Source: Tenebrio molitor
Taxonomy: Eukaryota; Arthropoda; Insecta; Coleoptera; Tenebrionidae
Assembly: GCF_963966145.1 (NCBI RefSeq)
Contig: NC_091048.1
Coordinates: forward strand, 28,954,001 to 29,018,000
Reading direction: 5' to 3'
Length of the DNA: 64,000 nucleotides
The notes beneath the pieces are model-generated. The model saw nothing but the letters and a program-made list of their open reading frames with translations, was not told where the DNA came from and did not search any database. Positions 11,524 through 22,436 of this stretch are shown piece after piece (positions within the stretch are counted from its first letter, which is position 1; each line of letters begins with the position of its first letter). Both the position numbers and the translations under genes were made by a program.

Positions 11524-11796
11524 TATAGTAGGCCCAGAAATATAGTGATTTTATGGACTTAGGCCGATAATTTCTTTTAGAATTTTGGGGTGACTTTTCT
11601 TACCAACTTGAAGAGAGTTATAAATCTTCTATGACAGATGTTTTTGAGCCGTCTGAAAATGGACCATCGGAGACAAAGGTAGGTAGAGCCCAGTCGCGCG
11701 ACGGGTGCCAAAAGCTTATTGCCCTACCATAACTGACCACCTCAAGTTAATGTACTCTATCCCTCATAAAATCACTATATTTCTGGGTCTACTATA
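11524..11796. repeat. TA-flanked MITE, about 270 bp
   Basis: Termini TATAGTAGGCCCAGAAATAT and ATATTTCTGGGTCTACTATA are near-perfect inverted repeats that continue as AGTGATTTTAT / ATAAAATCACT. They are bounded by TA, as expected of a Tc1/mariner-mobilised MITE. Confidence 0.75.
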
Positions 11797-12621
11797 GCAC
11801 GCACGGGTTTAGGGCACGACGAGCTTGCATTCGTTAGTAAAAAACAAATAGTCAAAATCCTTTTTAATATGTATTTAAAATAAACGAGATCAAAGCTGCA
11901 CCTTTTGAGTCCCCATATCTTCAAACCTAAAAGATAGAAGGCCGTAACACGACACCGTTATTAAACTTGCAGTTAACTAATATCGTGATTAAAGTAAACA
12001 TAAAACGATATAGATTTATGCAATTATAACCTGCCAGAAAGAGATGAATTCGTCACTATTTATTTTTAAATTTAATAAGGGTGTCGCGATACGGCCCATA
12101 GAATTTATTTATTATTTTTCACTGAGTTGCTCCGCGAATTTTGGGGCACCCAGTAAACTGCTTTCGGTTCTCCTCCTACTCTTCCAACCTCCTCAAATTC
12201 GGATAATTGGCTTATGTCAACTTTGCGTTAAATGCGACATCAGTTTTGTTCCTGCCTGTACATAACGAGCGTCCAAAAAAATTTCTGATCAAGCAGACCG
12301 TGCGTTTCTTTCTCTCTCTCGGGAGAACTTTTGTTACTTAGTTCTAACAAACAGCAGTCGCTTTGACCACAGATATTTCTGATGAGCACACGTTAGAAGA
12401 AATTGTAATTTCATAGGTATATGAATTTTCAAAAAGTATAGTTTTAACTTCCGACCATTAATAAATTAATAAGTACTCCTAATAAAATACTCTACTAAAT
12501 TAGTGGTCGAGGATTTTTAAACAATAAATTCTATTTCATCCAAGATAATTATGTTTAAATTGAAACAAAGTATGTACATGTCACAAATTTTCAACGAAAG
12601 GAATTACATGTTATTACTAAA
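11797..12621. other. Intergenic, no gene seen
   Basis: AT-rich, with one short open frame (12044-12265) that has no recognisable product. Nothing else supported. Confidence 0.4.
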
Positions 12622-12861
12622 ATTATTTCGTCAAATTACATATTTAAAGGTTTAGCTTTTGAAACCTTAGGCCCTTGGTGCAAAGAAGCTATAGATTTCA
12701 TTAATGTCATCGGAGACCGACTTATTGCAGAATCAGGCGATTCAAAATCAAAGAAATTCCTTTTCGAGAGGATTTCCCTTGCTATTCAACGCGGAAACGC
12801 TGCAAGCATTCGGGGCAATTTTCCAGATTCCGCATTATTATCGGAAATTTTTGTAATGTAA
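12622..12861 (+). pseudogene. C-terminal tail of a LINE reverse-transcriptase protein (truncated copy)
   Basis: An open frame reads FETLGPWCKEAIDF, IGDRLIAESGD, FERISLAIQRGNAASIRG and FPDSALLSEIFVM, then TAA at 12859. The ETLGPW and IQRGNA..RG motifs are typical of the extreme C-terminus of a widespread animal LINE polyprotein. No upstream reverse transcriptase is present, so this is a 5'-truncated dead copy. A second copy is on the - strand at 20708-20815. Confidence 0.6.
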
Positions 12862-13295
12862 ACCAAAAATGTTATGTACTTGAGTTGATTAATTATACTA
12901 TAATTAATAAAATAATATCCTTGATCTCTTTTCATTTATTAATAATTTGAAACCGTTGACGTCAATTAAAAAAAAAGATTGTATAATTGTCCAAATTAGG
13001 AGGCAAAAAAATTCTGTCTGTCCACGTACTAGACCGGGTTCGCTTAAAAAATTCAAGTGATTACGCAGAACACTCAAAATAAATTATCCAGTGTTGCACA
13101 AAGACAAGGTTTAAAATAATTATTGTTAATTAGATATGTGTTTTTTATGTCATTTCTATGCCTTATCTTTCTTCCTAATGTTTAAGTGTACTGCAATAAT
13201 GTTTAGCTAATAAAATTGAATCGACTTTTTTTTTTTCCAAAGATATTAGTTTCGAACGATTAACTCAGTAAAAAGGTAATTTCTAAAACTCGATT

Positions 13296-13305
13296 ATCAC
13301 GTGAC
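13296..13305. promoter_or_regulatory. CACGTG palindrome upstream of gene D
   Basis: ATCACGTGAC lies 97 bp upstream of the gene D ATG. Gene E has GTCACGTGAC 74 bp upstream of its ATG, with similar flanks (followed by ATTAC/GTTAC). CACGTG is the core bound by bHLH-zip factors such as Myc/Max, USF and MITF/TFEB. Conservation between paralogues may reflect function or just recent duplication. Confidence 0.45.
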
Positions 13306-13392
13306 AATTACTGGCACCTACTCACCTATTTGTAGAGTTGTTACATTGCAAAATTTCAAGAGTTACCAGAAACAACACAAATAGCAGCCAAC

Positions 13393-16300
13393 ATGACTAC
13401 GATAAAACGAACAAATTTGTGCGTGTTCGGTGTGTCTTTGCTGGTCATTATTAGTGGAACAGTTTTAATTTTCTCTTCATCCATTTTATTAAAATTTGTT
13501 ATTCGAAGAATGTTAGTTTTGGAACCTGGAACGCACGTCTACAATTTATGGAAACATTTTCCCGAACTCGTACCCATGGACATTTATTTATTCAATTGGA
13601 CGAATCCGGAAGAAATTCACAACAAAAGAGTCAAACCCAGATTTGAACAGGTCGGACCTTATCGGTTTATGATGGATATGGGGAAAAGCAACATTACATG
13701 GAACGACAACGGTACTGTAACGTTTAGACAGCTGAAATATTGGTACTACACCAGAGAAGGTTCCAAGGGAGATCTGCAAGATATGGTTACCACATTGCAT
13801 CCGACCGCTTTGGTGAGCCTCAAATTTCGGAAACTACTTAATATCATTAGTTGGAAAAAGTCAATTTTTGGATGCTCGAAAGGCACGCTTGCGATTTTAT
13901 TTATTTTTCAAAATGAGTAATCAATTCGTTAAAAAATATACATAAATTAAACTTACATCCAACGTGTAACGTAATTCCCTATAATATTTGTAGGTATATT
14001 AAATTTTCCTCGACGACGGAACTTAATACTTACATTCCTAGGAAAATTATCATTATCATTTTCTTAGGAATGTAAGCACGTAGAAGTTGTAACAACCGAC
14101 CTGGCAACCGACACAACTTGCTACAAATTTCAAATTCAGGTTTACTTTTTTGTTCAACAATTTCAGAAGAAATGATAAGCATCGGTTCCACCTAAACCTA
14201 TTAAAAATCTTCCTTCAACGTTGGGGGTAAAACTTATAAAGGACTTGTGGCTTAAATAACAATTATGCATGAAGGAACCTCAATGTATTTTTTGTACTGC
14301 AAATGGTATTTGTATACCGAGCAGCAGACGGAGCATACAAAACAATTCGAGGTAAAAAAAAACACTACGTCCTGAAGTGCATACAATAATTTTTTCCACT
14401 ACTAGTCTCAGAAGGCTTCATTATTGACTCTCGAACCGACCCCAGAAGTAGAATTTCTCTCCTAAGGTTAATAATAATTTTCATTATTAACCTAAGTGAA
14501 TAATGAACAGCCGTCACCTAGCAACGAAAGATTTTCGTTGATTTCATTGGTTAACGTAGACGATTTTCATAGCAACCGTTGAAAAATGAGAACTCGGGTC
14601 GTCGCATCGGATAAAATAATTTTATTAATAATTATTTTTATCCGAAAGGGTTTTAACGTATCTAATCTAGTAGTGGAAAAAATAGTATATAAACCACGGT
14701 GAAGAAGTCCCTTATAGCCTTCGCGCCTTAGAACCCTCGGCACGCCTCGGGCTCTAATCTTGGCGCTCTGGCTATAATCATGAACTTCTTCACCTTGGTG
14801 TATAATATACTATTTCGTGTTCGTTTCTCGAGATACATAAACGTGAAAAGTGGTATATAACTAAATATGTAAACTTTTCAGTTTATATACCTAACTTGAC
14901 ATCTGTCAAGATAACCTTAAAATTTACAATTACTTTGCTCAAGCGAACACGACAAATGTTATTCAATATTCGTGCGCTGTTATTTTTCACGTATTCGGCC
15001 TGTTTTGCAACACTCGGCTGCCGCCCCGTGCTTCAAATTTCGGCCTTATACCTGAAAAGTAATCTGACAGCGCTACTCATATGAAAATAACTATTCTACT
15101 ATCGGCTCTCAAATTAAAAAAAAAAAACGAATATAAATTATCCGTTGACTGTTCTGACAATTCTAAGATTTGCTGTTTAATAGCACTAAATAAAATCCTG
15201 AATTGTTTGCGAAAATTATTCATTGGATTATGATTTTCTTTTTTTACCAGTTGTCCATGACAACAACATGCATGCACATTGCCATCTAGAACACAAAGCC
15301 TTAAGGCAGCAATTGATTTTGATCGTGACGTCACTGACGTCATAGTAAAGCCTTCATCGAAACCTCCAGAATTTAATAAAAACAGTAAATTTTTGGTTAG
15401 CACTCTTTTTTTTAGTAGAACGATGTGTTTAGGCTTTACAATTACTGCCACGTGGAGTAAAATGACATTAATGCTTCTTAAACCTTAATTATATGTGTAT
15501 ATACTTCCCAGGTTTCAACGTCTTTTGCGACGTTCGATGAACAGTAAATTCCCTGGTATCAACTAAGATTATTATATACACTTGCCACCAAGCTTTTGCT
15601 TATCTCAGAGTTTTCAATCTTCCAAAAGAATGATTAAAACACCGTATTTGATACTTTCTGAAAATCTAAACAAATTTTGACGTTTGGCCTTCCTCGTGAC
15701 GTCACACGCTGTCTGGCCTGGTGTTCTAGATGCCAATGGCATCGGAATCATTACATTTTTAGCAAATAAACAATTAATTTGATGCAGTTTCATTTTTACT
15801 GTTTTTCGACTTTCAGTAAGTACGCCACTGGAAAAACAGGGCGGAAAGTGGCCTATTACTGACCAAGAGAGGGAAGTAAAGATAAAAAGGAATGGTTAAC
15901 TTTCCGCCCTCGTATAAGGTTAGGACTGTGCATATTACAATACGATTCCGAATAAAATGTATTTTGGTACATAATTCATTATAAACAATTAAAATTCTTG
16001 ATGTAGTAGTTGCTGAAATCATTCAAAATATGTAAATAGAGGACAATTTTTTTGCGTTCTCGTTCTAAAACAGGTTAAAAGAAAATTACATTAAATTTAA
16101 GCAGTTTTAAGTAAACAGTAACAAATTCTAATGAAAAATTTCAGTACCATTGTTTTGATTTTAATTCACACCATGTTCAAATCTAACTATGTACTTCAAA
16201 ATAATGAAGTACATAAATACACCTACGGACAATTGATTGGCCCCAAAATGTTAAAAATGGGTAAATAATTGTTCATGTTGACTTCGTCTAGTTGGACTAA

Positions 16301-19300
16301 AAACGAAGGCTTTTTATTGTAAAGTAACTATTTACAACATGTCATAAATAATAATTCATATTGACAAAAAAAGTTTTAAATTTTTTGGTCGTATTTTTAC
16401 CGGACAATTGATTGGCCCCAAACAGACTTTCAATACTTTATAGCAAACCTTTGGGATTTAATGCGGTTTGACAACGCTTTGACATTGATTTAATTAAATT
16501 TTCAATCTTAGTCCTCGGTAAGTTACCCCATAATTCTTGGACGGCCTCAAAAAGTTTTTATTTTTTTTCCTTTTAAAGCACGTTCAATTTTACCCCATAG
16601 GTGCCATTTTTCGGGAAGATTCTCTTGCCCATGTTACTGTTTCTAAAATTTCTAAACTGGTCCATTTTATCAGTATGTAATACGATGTAAAGGACCTAGT
16701 CCATGCCAAGAAAAACACCCCCACACAACAATATTGTCACTCTCAAACTTGACTGATGCTGTTGTGTACCGTTTGTTGTAACGCCGTACGTATTTTTTTT
16801 TTTGTACCCTTTACCGTCATCAGAGTACAGGTTGAACTTACTCTCATCAGAGTATTCTTTTCCATTCTTCAAGTGTTCATGCAAGGTGCTCTCTTGCAAA
16901 GTGGAGTCGCAAAAGACGAGTTTTTTAGACGTAAAGGGCTTTTTTACTTGTCTTCTTCCGTGAAGGCCAGCTTTAGTAAGGCAACGCTCGATAGTCCGAC
17001 AACTAATGTCAAGGAGGTTTAGTTTTTGGCAGATTTTAGGAACTGTAGCACGACAGTTCTTTTTTGATGGCTTTACCATTTGTTTATCAGTTCGGAAACC
17101 ACCGCAAAGTAAATAATTACAAAAATTATCTTTTTGAACTCACTAACTTCAAAATGACATTTCGCAAACGCAACAGTTAACCGCGAACGTAGATTTCGCG
17201 CATTAGTGCTTTTTGACTTGATAATAACAAAATCTGTTTTACAAAACGTCAATTTGGATGTTGAAAATTTCGAAAGAATGAAAATAAGTCGCTATTAATT
17301 CGATTGACACTTGGGCAAGCGCCTTCTATTTACTAAATTGGAAACTATTGGAAATAATTTTAAAATGCTAATGTTTGTTTCAGAAAATATTGTCCAAACC
17401 TTGATACGCGAAGACGTATTCGGCACATTCGCGCAAATGAAGCACTCGCTCCTTCGTCGCTTATGCCTCAAATAATGCGCTCATGTGCGAAATAGTATAT
17501 TAAAGAACGAGTTATAAGGGTTGATTTGGCGCACGAGTCCCAAGTGTAGAAAACGAGCCGTAGGGGAGTTTTCTATGGGACGAGTGCGCCAATGCCCTTA
17601 TAAAATGATTTTTTTTATGTTATTTTGAATTTGCACCCTTGTTTTAATGTTTAAATAAAAAAATTAAATTTTCAAATTCTAGGGAATTTTGTATTAATTG
17701 GTAATTCAAGGTAACGGATGTTAAAAAATAGAGTTTGAACATTCATATTGGAAGTTTTTTGGTGTAAATGACAATAATACACTGAAATATTGATAAACAT
17801 TTTCTTAGAGATCTATTAAACCACGAGTACTTTAATAGATAGCCATAAACGAGTCCAAATTGAATACAATAATAGACCTATTAGAGACGCAAATTCTAAA
17901 AAAATGTCTTCTCGCACTCGGTTCGTAAATAACTATTTCTCAGTTGCTTGTGGTTTACCGCCCGTTTTAAGAATTCGCGGATTTCATAAACGCCGAATAA
18001 TCTTTGACACAGTACGACGATGCATTTACACAATCATGTTGGACGATTTTTTCCACGATCCACTCTTCTTCGACACACAAGCGTAGAATTAAAGGTTCAG
18101 TTTCTGTACCTACTCATGTTTGTGCGATTATAGTTAGCTTCAAACAAGTAGTAATCATGGTAATCATGGTAATCATGGTTATACCTACAACCAACATGCT
18201 CAGTTGATAAAAAATATAAGTCGCAAAATTTAACTCAATTACTCCCTTGCTGAGACTACGTGTATTGTATTGGAGCAAATCAATTGTCCGACCAAGACTA
18301 ACAAATTTAAAATGTTTGATGTCACTGCGAATTATATTTTATCACGTGTTATAAATAAATAGTTACTTTACTTTAAGAAGCCTGATACTTTTCAAGGTAT
18401 TTTATTCTTTTTACTTCAACTAGACAAAGTCAACATTAACAATTATTTGGTTATTTTTAACATTTTCGCACCAATTAATTGTCCGCTACTGCATATGAAG
18501 GTCGATTAAATAACGATTGTAATTTTAATGACATCATTATTCATTTCTTGTAGTACCTACGTAGTTCTGACGTATTCCTATTTCTTATGTTTTTATAAGA
18601 AACTAGTTCATACATATCTCAATGATTTTTTTCTGATGTGATTGCAAACTGACTGGCAACACCAGCGACATTTTTAATATAAATAGTAATAATAATAATG
18701 TTCGACGTTTGCGTCACAGATTTCCGGCAGACCATTAAAACCGAATCACGAAACACGTAATTAATTCATTCAACAAATGAAAAAATGTTCCTGAAGTTGT
18801 TCATAACAGAGAACAAAATTAAAATTAAGAAAGGACATGCAATCGAGTTTATTTAATTTGTTTTGATCTCATCTTTTACACATGCTCGTAAAAAGTGAAA
18901 GTGAACATAAAATTAAATTCTTGGGAATTTAGAAATTTTACTATTTACATACATACTTAGTTAACTGAAACAAAATATGTACATAAATTACCAATATCGA
19001 GAATATAACAAAATGACAAATAATCTAATTATTCTAAAAAAATAAATTAACGTTTTTAAATTTTACGTTTCAGGGAGTATCTCACGTGTCCCGAACGTGG
19101 AACTACATGGTACGCAAAGGCGTTTCGTTTTCCCTGAGGGGCATCACCCCCACTGTCCACGTTACCCGCACCGTTGAAGAACTCCTCTTCAAAGGTTTCC
19201 CAGACACTCTGATGAAGTTAGCGAAAACTTTTCCTTTCTTCGTCGATGCCGACATTCCGCCATGGGAACGATTCGGTTGGTTTTACATGGTAAGCCCAAA

Positions 19301-20338
19301 AATAAATATATATTGTCACGTTTACCATTCCCCTTTGCATTTACAGAGAAACGGCTCTACGGATTTTGAGGGTGTGTACAACGTACAGACTGGAATCAAT
19401 TCGGGATTTGGAAAACTCAACACCTGGAACTACTTCACGCAAACCCCATACTTTAGTGGTAATTGTGGAAAAATCGACGGCTTCCTTGGTGACGCTCTAG
19501 ATGCGGACTCTATTGAGGAGATTGTCAAAGTGTTTTCACCAGAAATGTGTCGACCGGTAATTCTTCAGTTCAATGGGAAGAAAAAAGTGAAGGGTATTAT
19601 GGGAAATAAATACTCTTTTGACGATTACATGCTCGACAACGGTACCACTTTTGCTACATATCAAAATCTGAATTTAAATACGATAAAATTTCCAGGAACA
19701 AAATATCCACAAAACAAATGTTTCTGTAACGGTGACTGTTTTCCACGAGGAGTTTTCAATGTTTCCAGTTGCCGATATGGAATGCCAGGTTTCAGTTCTT
19801 TGCCACATTTTCACAAAGCAGATCCTTACTATATTAACTTAATCGAGGGTATGCGACCAACGAAGGAAAAACACGAATTTTACGCTGTTCTTGAACCTGT
19901 AAGTACCCAAATACAATTTTCACAAAATTTTTATACACCTTGCAACAGAACACTGCCATACCCTTGGAGGTAAAAGTTAGTACCCAGCTCAACATGTATC
20001 TGCATTCAATTCCGGATATATCGTAAGTCATGTAAACTTTTCATTCATAACTTTACCGTCAACTTTAACTTTTTAGGTTGTACGAAAACATCCCTGAGGT
20101 ATTATTTCCAATACTGTGGGTCGATCAGCAAATCAAAATTCCGGACAGCGAAGTTTCAAAACTGAAACTACTTTTAAATGTGCCAGTTGTATGCACATCG
20201 ATTGGTATTTTAATGATTATCGCAGGTTTAGCTTCATTAATTTATCATTTCCTTAAATTCAAGAAGAACAAGTATTTGCACCAAGAAAACGAGCCTCTCA
20301 ATATTGATTACCAAAATATAATTATACTAAAAAAATGA
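13393..20338 (+). CDS. CD36-family scavenger receptor, gene D
   Basis: Complete gene: exons 13393-13812, 19074-19289, 19347-19641, 19696-19898, 19949-20022 and 20077-20338, encoding 489 aa. The N-terminal TM is about residues 9-33 (LCVFGVSLLVIISG). Then come PGTHVYNLWKHFPE, YLFNWTNPEE, NITWNDNGT, FGWFYM and PQNKCFCNGDC with all six family cysteines, and a C-terminal TM with the lysine-rich tail KFKKNKYLHQ. The start aligns with C and E and follows a 5' leader containing TACCAGAAACAACAC, which is shared with E. Intron 1 is 5.26 kb and houses a Tc1-type transposon. Introns 2 (57 nt) and 3 (54 nt) are multiples of three without stops, so intron retention would keep the frame. The role is surface lipid or debris receptor by family; ligand unknown. 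Confidence 0.93.
13813..14689. other. Start of gene D intron 1, small palindromes only
   Basis: Holds short AT-rich hairpins at 14029-14081 (CTTACATTCCTAGGAAAAT with its complement), 14463-14499 and 14608-14644. No exon with splice support and no conserved protein segment. Confidence 0.5.
14690..14815. repeat. Hairpin MITE with CG-rich core
   Basis: Arms AATAGTATATAAACCACGG and CCTTGGTGTATAATATACTATT continue through GTGAAGAAGT / ACTTCTTCAC. The core is rich in CCTCGGCACGCCTCGGG. Lies in intron 1 of gene D. Confidence 0.75.
15277..15740. repeat. Inverted-repeat element, about 460 bp
   Basis: CATTGCCATCTAGAACAC on the left pairs with GTGTTCTAGATGCCAATGG on the right, with a second matching segment around CGTGACGTCAC on each side. 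A 124-codon open frame on the - strand (15077-15451) overlaps the left arm but has no recognisable domain. Located in intron 1 of gene D. Confidence 0.6.
16440..17079 (-). pseudogene. Tc1-like transposase, broken
   Basis: On the - strand the protein reads MVKPSKKNCRATVPKICQ, TIERCLTKAGLHGRRQVKKP, YSDESKFNLYSDDGKGY (the first acidic catalytic residue is in SDESKF) and a WGCF-like CGGVFLG. After a frameshift or deletion it ends with LFEAVQELWGNLPRTKIENL and KSMSKRCQ. The central QDNDPKHT-type and SPDLNPIE-type segments that carry the remaining catalytic acids are missing, and the frame breaks near 16690. It cannot encode an active enzyme. Confidence 0.75.
17422..17489. repeat. Short hairpin in the Tc1 element
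   Basis: GCACATTCGCGCA on the left pairs with TGCGCTCATGTGC on the right around a CACTCGCTCCTTCGTCGC core. It has the same CG-core design as other small hairpins here. Confidence 0.6.
17512..17603. repeat. Hairpin MITE with CG-rich core in the Tc1 element
   Basis: TTATAAGGGTTGATTTGGCG pairs with CGCCAATGCCCTTATAA. The inner part CACGAGTCCC / GGGACGAGTG surrounds AAAACGAGCCGTAGGGGAGTTTT. Confidence 0.75.
18487..19073. other. End of gene D intron 1
   Basis: AT-rich sequence running to the TTTCAG acceptor at 19073. No exon or repeat recognised. Just upstream, inside the Tc1 element, a 10-bp unit (TAATCATGG-type) is repeated three times around 18155-18182. Confidence 0.45.
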
Positions 20339-20707
20339 ATGTTAACGAATAATTTAATTATTAATAGCGAATAAAATATTTTAAGAAAGTTGTCGTCTTT
20401 TTCTTTTACCATTTAAATAAATCGACCATAATTTAACAACTAGAATTGTGCTTAAACTATCGATCACAGCTCTCTAAGTAATATCACCAGTCACATTTAT
20501 ACCGTTGTTGAGTGATTTATTTGTCGATCGTCTAATCAAGAACAATTATAATCGAGTTATGTCGTGATTGAACTGAAAAAGAAAAAAAATTGCCGTAGTG
20601 ATAATATTTAAATTACTTAAGTGGATTTAAAAAAAAAATAGAATGTAATTAAAGAAGAATCAATTAAATGTATTGATAACATAATTACATAACATTTTAA
20701 ATTTACA

Positions 20708-20815
20708 ATGCAAAAATTTCCGATAATAATGCGGAATCTGGAAAAGTGCCCCGAATGCTTGCAGCGTTTCCACGTTGAATGGCAAGGGAAATCCTCTCAA
20801 AAGGGAATTTCTTTG
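20708..20815 (-). pseudogene. Second truncated LINE C-terminal tail
   Basis: On the - strand the sequence reads FERISLAIQRGNAASIRGT, then FPDSALLSEIFAL and a stop at about 20708. This is nearly identical to the copy at 12622-12861 but shorter. Same family, opposite orientation, non-functional. Confidence 0.6.
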
Positions 20816-21514
20816 TTTAATTACATTTTAAAAATATGTACTGCGTAAACGACTGCCCAAAAACAAATTTTTGGCAACGAAAATTAATTGTATTAAAATA
20901 TTCAAGTTACGTAACTTTAGATGCCACTATTAAACACATCAATCGAGAAGACTCGCTGCTGTTCTTTCTACATCTGATTGTCAATGTGGGGTTAAAACGC
21001 TAATCAATTTGGTATCCGGCTCGAAGGACCAAATGTGGCGCAGTTTCTAAAAAAAGGGATGATTTAAATCAACTTGATTTAACAATAAATGCACCTCTCT
21101 CTGATTCCTATGGGCGTCATGATGGACTACTCTGTTCTGGATCAAACGAACACTGAACATTAGTAGTCGTTACTATGTAGTTTTAATGAAAATAACAACC
21201 ACAACAATGAACAGTAATTTCACGTGTCAGTGATTATATCTTCATTGTTGTTGATCGAATGCAAGTGTATGTGACTTTGTACTGAACGTTTCTTATTTTT
21301 TAAATTGCTGGATGAAACCTGACGTTTCATTAAACTATAAATTTTTGAAGAATACAATTTCAAAAATATCCAATACTTGTTTTCAATAGCACTTAGAAAA
21401 ACCCTTTCGTTTTATCTCGTTATTTAAATCACATTTACTACTTGGCATCGATTAACAATGTTGGCGACATAAAAAAATATATATTATATTTTATTAAGTT
21501 GAACTCTGGATACA
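20816..21514. other. Intergenic, no gene seen
   Basis: No reading frame with supporting motifs. Contains AT-rich sequence only. Confidence 0.4.
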
Positions 21515-21611
21515 ATGGGTGGTACGAATAAAAAAAGCATTTGCTCTTGCTCCACTCTCGAAGCTTTTGCTCGAAGTAAGAGCAAATGCTTTTTTTTATT
21601 CATACCACTCA
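21515..21611. repeat. Hairpin MITE, about 97 bp
   Basis: Left TGGGTGGTACGAATAAAAAA and right TTTTTTATTCATACCACTCA are inverted repeats. The inner arms GCATTTGCTCTTGC / AAGAGCAAATGC close over a CTCGAAGCTTTTGCTCGA core. Confidence 0.8.
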
Positions 21612-22362
21612 ATCACTACAAAATTTTTGCCAAATAAATGAGTATGTAAATTCTTACAGTGCTAAAAAAATGTTAGCAAAGAACAAAATACGTTCCAACA
21701 AGTGCAAAGTACAACTCTAGGTATCATTTGTATTGTCTACCTATATTCATGTTTACTACACGAATTTCAAATACTTTTGTCTTTAATGCGTGTAATTATA
21801 ACATTCTTAATGGCGTTACTGTGTATTCTTCAGAATAGTGCATTTTTATAATGCATTTTTTTCTAAGAAAATCCAATAAAGAAAAAGAAAAACTCGAACC
21901 ATTTTGAATTTCACTGCCAGTATAATATGTTGGGATATAAGGTTAGTAAGTGAATTATATTATAACAGAATGGAGCAAGAGTTCCGAGATCTTTATAGAT
22001 GGGCTATAATGCTATAAACAAACAAGTGCGAAAAAATGGCTTATAAAACGAGTGTAATACAATATTTTTTCTATTTTCCCCTATTTTAAATTTTAATTTT
22101 AAAAAAGTTCTAAACATAATGCTAGGAAAATTATATTTGGCAAATATAAGGGTTGATAACGCCGGTAACTAGACAAACAATTGCAAGTTTTGAATTTAAA
22201 GTTTTGGGAAGTGCAGTAGCAACTACTCACTGTGAGTCACTGCCAACATTAAAAATTTAAGTAAATGTTCCTGAAACCCGTTTGAGTTTTATACTGACTG
22301 TGTTTCAAAGTGTAAAAGTTTCGATTTATTTCATAGCAAGTTGATTTACACAAAACCCGACT
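21612..22362. other. Intergenic upstream of gene E, no gene seen
   Basis: AT-rich, with no supported exon. The promoter of gene E presumably lies at its right end. Confidence 0.4.
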
Positions 22363-22372
22363 GTCACGTGAC
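22363..22372. promoter_or_regulatory. Perfect GTCACGTGAC palindrome upstream of gene E
   Basis: A ten-base perfect palindrome lies 74 bp before the ATG of gene E. It matches the extended bHLH-zip site (the CLEAR / M-box type GTCACGTGAC). Gene D has ATCACGTGAC in the corresponding position. A TATA-like GTATAAAT follows at about 22391. Confidence 0.5.
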
Positions 22373-22436
22373 CGTTACCAGTTTCTTATTGTATAAATTT
22401 CAGGACCTACCAGAAACAACACCAATCGAAGTGGAC

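Larger units (their letters stand above)
16226..18486 (-). mobile_element. Tc1-like transposon with IR/DR ends, inactivated
   Basis: The left end begins at TA|CGGACAATTGATTGGCCCC. The right end is the inverted counterpart, ending ...CAATTAATTGTCCG near 18485. The CGGACAATTG motif recurs inside each end (16401 on the left, ending at 18290 on the right), 175 and 195 bp from the outer copies. This is the double-direct-repeat layout of IR/DR Tc1 elements. Outer arms match for about 100 bp (TGTTGACTTCGTCTAGTTG and its complement). A wrecked transposase lies on the - strand inside. Two later hairpin MITEs sit at 17422-17489 and 17512-17603. Confidence 0.8.

Noticed and set aside
15077..15451. 124-codon - strand frame with clustered cysteines
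   Set aside because: Overlaps the arm of an inverted-repeat element and ends in low-complexity Phe/Lys runs. Best explained as repeat DNA.
22341..22436. Upstream in-frame ATG extending gene E by 32 residues
   Set aside because: The extension precedes the first TM, covers the CACGTG/TATA-like region, and has no counterpart in genes C and D, whose starts align with the inner ATG at 22437.
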